Positions 62,501-64,000 of a stretch of DNA of 64,000 nt are shown one piece after another. The DNA is from Nematostella vectensis. Taxonomy: Eukaryota > Cnidaria > Anthozoa > Actiniaria > Edwardsiidae. The first letter of the stretch is position 1, and every line of letters starts with the position of its first letter. Position numbers and translations under genes: made by a program. The DNA is taken from assembly GCF_932526225.1 (NCBI RefSeq), contig NC_064041.1:10522813-10586812 (forward strand). The letters run 5' to 3'. Below the pieces are notes generated by a model. That model searched no databases, was not told the DNA's origin, and saw nothing but the letters and a program-made list of their open reading frames with translations.

Positions 62501-64000
62501 AAATAGGTCACTAGACCCATCTATCATAACTTCGCGTTCAGAGAAACACACATGTTTGTGTCCAGGAGTGATTCACTCACCTCGAAATTGATTGAAAATG
62601 TTCGCATTCCATGCCACTGCTCTTCGGTAAATAGGTCACTAGACCCATCTATCATAACTCAATCACCTTAACTACTTGACTTGGCAATTCAACTTATTCA
62701 GCAGACCCACGTAAATTGACATCTTGGCTTTTGAACAGCTTGGCTCTTGCCCCCCTCCTCCCCCCCCCTCCCCACCTTTGGAAACGCGCCTGCTGATTAG
62801 GGCTTCTTAAGTGATGCTAATTTTCATCGTAGAAACTGGTGGAGTTTGAAGAAGGAAGCGGCATCCCGTTCACTCACATCCGTCTACTGGCGCGTGCCTT
62901 CACCCATCCGCAAGTCGGCAAAAATAACCTAACGCTGTGAGTACAAATAGTAGCTGTTACATCCCCCATCACCTAAATGTACAGCACAGTTTATTTAGTT
63001 TAAAGTACATATGCCTGACATTTTTTTAAAAGATTAGCCAGTCTCGGCCAACCGTGTGCTGAAAGTTTACAAAAACGGAATTGTACATACATATTTGTTA
63101 GATTGGATTACAATCTTATTCGAGAAAATACATAACCTAATAGATAAAATTTGAGAAAACTCCTGAAAGTCATGAATCACACTCAAATAACCATGTCCAT
63201 TCACGGCATTGCCACCTCTTTACTCCCCGTCGAATGTGCAACAATCTCCGATGATTTTTTGTACTGAAAATGCGAAAAAAAAATTAAAATTGTAAAAGCA
63301 TTGTGTCTATTGGAAGTTTCTTTGAGGTTTTGACTGATAATTTAGGGCGGTCTTGCCTGTTAAATAGATGAGTTTTCTCGTTTGTCTCTTGTCAGTTGAG
63401 GTTTCCGTCTTCCCTTAGTGAGTAAACAATGCCGCCTTGAGGTTATTTTGAAATCCCTGACAATTTGGTAGTTATATGTTATTATAAAGCCCTGTTTTGC
63501 GCTACATGTTTTGTAAAGGTGAGATTGCTGTTTATCTTGATTCTAGCGGTGATAACCAGCGTCTTGAGTTCCTTGGTGACTCCGTGCTACAGTTTGTTGT
63601 CTCGGTATTTCTCTACCAGCACTTTCCAGACCACCACGAAGGACACCTCACGGTTAGTCAGTAGAATCAAGCTGTCTAGAGCTCACGGTCAGTCGGTAGA
63701 ATGAAGCTGTCTTGAGCTCAAGGTTAGTCGGTAGAATCAAGCTGTCTAGAGCTCACGGTCAGTCGGTAGAATCTAGCTGTCTAGAGCTCACGGTCAGTCG
63801 GTAGAATCAAGCTGTCTAGACCTCACAGTCAGTCAGTAGAATCAAGCTGTCTAGATCTCATGGTCAGTCGGTAGAATCAGTAGAATTAAGCTGTCTTGAG
63901 CTCACGGTCAGTCGGTAGAATAAAGCTGTCTAGACCTCACGGTCAGTCGGTAGAATCAAGCTGTCTAGATCTCATGGTCAGTCGGTAGAACCAAGCTGTC
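26594..64000 (+). CDS. DROSHA: Drosha, nuclear RNase III of the microprocessor (partial, 3' end outside)
   Basis: Cleaves primary microRNA hairpins with DGCR8/Pasha in the nucleus. Exons: 26594-26647, 27804-28918, 34233-34377, 34843-35202, 35457-35537, 36076-36162, 36390-36476, 36828-36899, 37217-37298, 37439-37495, 37705-37793, 38110-38193, 39185-39250, 39764-39828, 40032-40182, 40867-40915, 53738-53766, 54145-54223, 54721-54828, 55268-55406, 56006-56066, 56303-56398, 56714-56773, 57711-57810, 57967-58004, 58135-58199, 58494-58564, 59679-59723, 61037-61090, 62833-62936, 63547-63652. Order: Pro/Gly/Asn-rich then Ser/Lys-rich disordered N-terminus, acidic Ser/Asp tract, central platform/PAZ-like region, RNase IIIa, first part of RNase IIIb. 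All junction phases match except around 39829-40866. The start [10 protein letters not shown] is the first in-frame ATG and its exon joins exon 2 in phase 0; the region is poorly conserved, so this start is moderately sure. The rest of RNase IIIb and the dsRBD lie beyond 64000. Confidence 0.95.
26767..26850. mobile_element. 84-bp perfect hairpin MITE with 9-bp target duplication
   Basis: A near-perfect palindrome: a 37-bp arm starting TACCCTGGGTACC pairs with the arm ending GGTACCCAGGGTA around a 10-base loop. It is flanked by the exact 9-bp direct repeat GCTTTCTAT (26758-26766 and 26851-26859). It lies in DROSHA intron 1. A 9-bp duplication suggests Mutator-like mobilisation; this is an inference. 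Confidence 0.85.
27653..27752. repeat. (ATTGT)n microsatellite
   Basis: Imperfect TATTG pentanucleotide repeat about 50 bp upstream of DROSHA exon 2. It gives spurious Ile/Val/Leu/Tyr/Cys ORFs. Confidence 0.9.
28700..28912 (+). repeat. 51-bp coding repeat in DROSHA exon 2 (17 aa x ~4)
   Basis: The end of exon 2 encodes about four copies of a 17-residue unit, [14 protein letters not shown]-like plus three residues, ending in a truncated THKNN copy at the splice donor. Ser/Arg/Gln-rich, it belongs to the disordered N-terminal region, where vertebrate Drosha has an RS-rich domain. The 17-aa unit keeps frame. Confidence 0.9.
29150..29235 (-). mobile_element. tRNA-like/SINE head fragment
   Basis: The minus strand has a B-box-like GGTTCGAATCCTGGC, preceded at a tRNA-like distance by AGCGCATTAGGTCTC, a weak A-box. 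The acceptor stem is not complementary, so this is more likely a tRNA-derived SINE or tRNA pseudogene than a tRNA gene. It lies in DROSHA intron 2 next to the LTR element. Confidence 0.45.
29421..29558 (-). repeat. 3' LTR of the Ty3/gypsy element
   Basis: A 138-bp terminal repeat, TG...CA, unusually short. On the minus strand it is preceded by the polypurine tract AGAGAAGGGGA (29569-29559), the plus-strand primer. Confidence 0.95.
29704..33771 (-). CDS. Fused Gag-Pol polyprotein of the Ty3/gypsy element
   Basis: One 1355-aa ORF carries all retrotransposition functions without a frameshift between gag and pol. Approximate order: gag/capsid-like region 1-200; two Cys zinc knuckles at 212-247 (CGNCG..., [14 protein letters not shown]); aspartic protease with DTGAEG near 330; reverse transcriptase about 480-720 with the catalytic pair in [10 protein letters not shown] near 632 (Ile-Thr before Asp-Asp instead of Tyr-x); RNase H near 770-880 ([12 protein letters not shown]); integrase zinc-binding region about 985-1030 ending CAPCQ; integrase core with D (SDLFSW), D (HDTQF) and E (EANGFIERN) near 1140; Pro/Thr-rich tail. 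There is no envelope gene or clear chromodomain. The ORF is uninterrupted, so the copy may be competent. Confidence 0.96.
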   Translation of the reverse strand: MAELTGLTSPRMDWNATDLQQALKKFKATVELYFSGPLKSKSEEEKVSYLLIWTGEEGIELVSTWSLTSDEKKKLSTYWEKFEEYVAPKSNFRLARFKLRTLKQKDDEPVDSFIKKVRLLASECRYDNVDEHIIDALIFGSRRPRVQAKLLELDKTLTLAKAIDIARTEEATSAQLQDIRGTNTIPVHATTHKSPSSHPKTHSRENKQIQTCGNCGTSHNVTQKSLCPANGTKCSNCGKPNHWAKVCRSTKPQGPTPRGRGRRGNRNKSKQQINTLSNENASTAPEPLDSPQLYFHSLTIDSMSRQITQALVNIQVNSSNGTLPLLCKIDTGAEGNVIPLSNYKHIYPESLCDIDGKPLTLAPSDTRITAYGGHEVQHYGTCNLTLLHNGQSSPHEFHVVNTTGPTILGLPTCTAMKLVTLNHSLSKDQAEPAEIRPAQVPKDDPEAKAALLRQYADCFEGIGCFSGEFHITLDPTVPAVVHPPRRVPEALQEPLRKELESLVQQGIITKVDEPTDWVNSLVCSTKRNGSIRLCLDPKDLNCAIKRPHHRTPTLDEVLSKLSGSEYFSIVDARSGYWNIKLDQESSLYTTFNSPHGRFRFLRLPFGLICAQDIFQKKVDETFGDLPGVTGITDDIVVYGRNRKEHDNNLKAVMERARETGLKFNADKCKMASKELVFFGHTLSADGLKLDPAKVEAINNMDPSTSLTDLQVFLGMTQYLSRFIPNLASTAAVLWDLTRKFQWCPEHQKAVDDIKKLITSPASLQYFDSTKPVVIQVDASQRGLGATLIQDKGPVEYRSKLLTETERRYSNIEREMLAVVHGLEKFHYYAYGRHVQVHTDHKPLEAIFKKHLASAPPRIARMMLRIQKYDIDIRYVPGKDIPLADALSRLNPSPGDTIAGLDVSIHELHLHLNASPTRITQIQEETRKDTTLHSLCAVIAQGWPNKRAECPELLHPYWNYRDELTVADGLVLKGTRIVIPKTLQPDVLQQLHYAHQGAEKCKLRAKGSVFWANINADIDNMVKSCAPCQHNQSMNTKEPLMPHDVPPRPWHTLASDLFSWNGSPYLLLSDYYSKFPIVRKLTNIQSSTVIAHLKGIFEEHGIPDKLVTGHDTQFTSALFKVFSSTYGFIHTTTSPYYKEANGFIERNVQTVKDLLQKCKESGQDPHLAMLCLRTTPLGHTLPSPAELLNSRIYQSNLPATSRHALLNKPDYDANVKLQARQDRQKSYYDRTSKCLQPVYPQDAVRVFNPLNSKWEPGIVRAAAPTPRSHIVDMANGSTLTRNRRHIRPTGEKLSLNNTSATDDYEPVAEPAPNGDQPPTEPRTSTPGTPAKSTPTQSGPPLRRSTRTVKPPDRLNL
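33841..33859 (-). promoter_or_regulatory. Primer-binding site of the LTR element
   Basis: Directly internal to the 5' LTR, the minus strand reads TGGTGTCAGAAGCAAACTG. TGGTGTCAGA is complementary to a tRNA 3' end TCTGACACCA, which resembles leucine tRNAs; the tRNA identity is an inference. Confidence 0.75.
33860..33997 (-). repeat. 5' LTR of the Ty3/gypsy element
   Basis: The partner of 29421-29558, with one mismatch in 138 bp. On the minus strand it is followed by the primer-binding site. Confidence 0.95.
34843..40182 (+). CDS. DROSHA: DROSHA central domain exons
   Basis: These exons form the conserved middle of Drosha that folds as the platform/PAZ-like domain and contacts the basal pri-miRNA stem. 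Recognisable blocks in order: [49 protein letters not shown] with VYPGEM (a Cys pair CRC as in CKC of human Drosha); [20 protein letters not shown] and [43 protein letters not shown] and [57 protein letters not shown]. Exon phases match from 34233 to 39828. The exon at 40032-40182 ([13 protein letters not shown]) is open but does not join in phase with 39828, so a small exon may be missing between them. Confidence 0.88.
35698..36010. mobile_element. Foldback/MITE-like repeat, copy 1
   Basis: About 310 bp closely matching 40283-40610. The left 190 bp is an imperfect inverted repeat: AATAGATCTCATTTTTG ... ATAGATGCACAG is mirrored after the central GACTGTTGTTCATGACACGC. The right 120 bp (ACATGGACCCTTGACCAATC) is shared by both copies. 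No ORF is present. Confidence 0.7.
38585..39025. repeat. 110-bp tandem repeat, four copies
   Basis: Units start at 38591, 38701, 38811 and 38921 (exact 110-bp spacing), each with GATAGCAACAGAA(C/T)CGAGAA, ATATGCATGCTCACAAGTA and GACTGTTGATTGTTGACCTT. They are over 95% alike by eye. They lie in the DROSHA intron 38194-39184 and contain no exon sequence. Confidence 0.9.
40283..40610. mobile_element. Foldback/MITE-like repeat, copy 2
   Basis: The second copy of the repeat at 35698-36010, with a better preserved hairpin: AATAGATCTCATTTTT at the left and AAAAATTGAGATCTATTTG at about 40466-40484. It sits in the uncertain DROSHA exon region between 40182 and 40867. Confidence 0.7.
41011..51688. repeat. 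29-bp satellite-like array, ~368 copies (10.7 kb)
   Basis: Tandem 29-bp units, consensus AATAGTGTTGGGCCAAGGTG followed by GATGGTAGT, fill most of a 12.8-kb DROSHA intron. Variants recur: 28-bp units lacking one G (GTTGGCC), TTGATCC/CTGATCC units, GTCATAG and GTTATAG units, GGGAAAAGG (42804 and 44104), CCAAGGAAGATGG (43873 and 46489). Their repeated order shows higher-order duplications of about 0.9-1.3 kb. The minus strand has no stop codon in any frame of the consensus, giving overlapping ORFs up to 420 aa with period 29 aa; these are artefacts. Confidence 0.97.
51765..53405. repeat. Second 29-bp array, ~57 copies (1.6 kb)
   Basis: Tandem 29-bp units GATGCTGGTGTTTGTGACAG plus TATATTTTA, with common variants GATGGTGG, TATATTATA and GGTGATTGTG. 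It lies about 75 bp after the first 29-bp array in the same DROSHA intron. Apart from GATGGT(A/G)GT the two units are not alike. Confidence 0.97.
54145..58564 (+). CDS. DROSHA: DROSHA linker helix and RNase III domain a exons
   Basis: Exon 54145-54223 encodes [13 protein letters not shown] and TGIHSDVCQ, exon 54721-54828 [18 protein letters not shown] and [13 protein letters not shown], and exon 55268-55406 [18 protein letters not shown], all Drosha-specific. RNase IIIa carries the signature [14 protein letters not shown] (exon 56714-56773), [20 protein letters not shown] (57711-57810) and the second acidic cluster in [19 protein letters not shown] (58135-58564). The acidic residues needed for metal-dependent cleavage are present. 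An insertion between [10 protein letters not shown] and the signature (56303-56398, Lys/Arg-rich) looks longer than in human Drosha. All phases match. Confidence 0.95.
55378..55905 (+). repeat. 70-bp minisatellite copying a DROSHA exon end and 5' splice site
   Basis: Nine units at exact 70-bp spacing (CATTCACAACGTCC starting 55378, 55448, ... 55868). The first is the authentic end of exon 55268-55406. Each unit has 29 bp of exon (ending CACAGCAAGAAGAAAG) followed by GTAAGTGAACCAGC and intron. Donor state: GTAAGTG in copies 1-5 and 8, GTAAGTA in 6, GTATGTG in 7, degraded to ATGTGAG in 9. Use of any distal donor reads into an in-frame TGA just after GTAAG. Confidence 0.96.
58661..59546 (+). mobile_element. 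TIR element with a recombinase-like N-terminal ORF
   Basis: A 24-bp inverted repeat, ATTATTATAACTTTGGCGAG plus CATT at the left and its complement at 59523-59546, bounds 886 bp in a DROSHA intron. Inside, an ORF from ATG 58892 to 59152 (86 aa) contains [20 protein letters not shown]. This resembles the N-terminal part of DUF3504/Crypton-related proteins (KIAA1958, ZMYM type) common in animal genomes. It stops after LSPSAF without a catalytic domain, so the element is truncated or non-autonomous. The target duplication is ambiguous (TA/TTA). Confidence 0.6.
59554..59660. mobile_element. 107-bp hairpin (foldback) element
   Basis: Inverted arms TAGTTGATGCTCTTGGGCG and GGCGTAAATATGTTTTGGGCCC pair with the right arm ending ATCAACTA; a loop of about 30 bases contains CATTTTAAAATGAG. 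It directly follows the TIR element and ends 18 bp before DROSHA exon 59679-59723. No clear target duplication is seen. Confidence 0.7.
59679..63652 (+). CDS. DROSHA: DROSHA RNase III domain b exons (partial)
   Basis: Exons 59679-59723 ([10 protein letters not shown]) and 61037-61090 ([12 protein letters not shown]) link the two nuclease domains. Exon 62833-62936 gives [20 protein letters not shown] and [15 protein letters not shown], and exon 63547-63652 gives the signature [14 protein letters not shown] and [11 protein letters not shown]. Domain b cuts the 5' strand of the pri-miRNA stem in characterised Drosha. The second acidic cluster, the dsRBD and the stop codon lie beyond the window. 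Confidence 0.95.
60270..60465. mobile_element. 196-bp hairpin MITE with 9-bp target duplication
   Basis: Inverted arms of about 75 bp begin TAGCCTACCTGTAGGCTTTG and include GGAGTTCGCATAACCCGG and GCCGCCAT; the right arm ends AGCCTACAGGTAGGCTA. The flanks are the exact 9-bp direct repeat ACCGCAATA (60261-60269 and 60466-60474). It lies in DROSHA intron 59724-61036. A Mutator-like origin is inferred from the 9-bp duplication. Confidence 0.85.
62405..62660 (-). repeat. 128-bp tandem duplication carrying an exon-like segment and donor
   Basis: Two near-identical copies (about 62406-62532 and 62533-62658). On the minus strand each reads [19 protein letters not shown] then FLINFE, open, directly followed by GAG|GTGAGTGAATC, a consensus 5' splice site. 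No other minus-strand exon is found nearby, so whether this is a real exon of an antisense gene nested in the DROSHA intron, or a relic, is open. Confidence 0.55.
63647..64000 (+). repeat. 35-bp minisatellite copying a DROSHA exon end and 5' splice site
   Basis: About ten units of 35 bp run from 63647 to the window edge and probably beyond. The first unit is the authentic junction of exon 63547-63652: its last six bases CTCACG, then GTTAGTCAGTAGAATCAAGC and TGTCTAGAG. Later copies read CTCACG|GTCAGTCGG, CTCAAG|GTTAGTCGG, CTCATG|GTCAGTCGG. The donor-like GT is retained in every copy. Confidence 0.93.

Overview
The window is animal nuclear DNA: AT-rich, with short phase-matched exons, GT-AG introns, LINE/SINE/MITE debris, a Ty3-type LTR retrotransposon and many minisatellites. 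Exons of RALGPS and DROSHA align closely with vertebrate proteins and share many intron phases. This fits an intron-rich marine invertebrate, perhaps a cnidarian; the taxon is an inference. No bacterial, CRISPR or operon features are present. Protein identities rest on recognised family motifs read directly from the sequence; no database search was run.

Layout. (1) About 1-3.9 kb, minus strand: the last visible exons of an unrecognised basic, proline/serine-rich protein; the gene runs off the left edge. (2) 7.9-21.6 kb, minus strand: a complete RALGPS-type Ral GTPase exchange factor of 21 phase-consistent exons (predicted 556 aa), RasGEF domain N-terminal and PH domain C-terminal. (3) 21.6-23.7 kb: a divergent promoter region. 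(4) 23.7-25.4 kb, plus strand: intronless RIOK1, an atypical RIO kinase of ribosome maturation. (5) 26.6-64.0 kb, plus strand: DROSHA, the nuclear microprocessor RNase III, running off the right edge inside RNase III domain b; I place 31 exons. Its introns hold a nearly pristine Ty3/gypsy element (29.4-34.0 kb, antisense), a 10.7-kb array of a 29-bp repeat followed by a 1.6-kb array of a second 29-bp repeat, several hairpin MITEs and a TIR element with a recombinase-like fragment.

The most unusual signal is shared by all three intron-containing genes. Four minisatellites (105, 60, 70 and 35 bp units) are not random intronic repeats: each unit begins inside the 3' end of a real coding exon, runs across its authentic 5' splice site and is then repeated in tandem into the intron. 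Each intron therefore carries from 2 to about 24 extra copies of its own exon-end/donor junction. A fifth, weaker case (128 bp, two copies) lies antisense in a DROSHA intron. The long ORFs of the 29-bp array are artefacts of the repeat period and are not genes.
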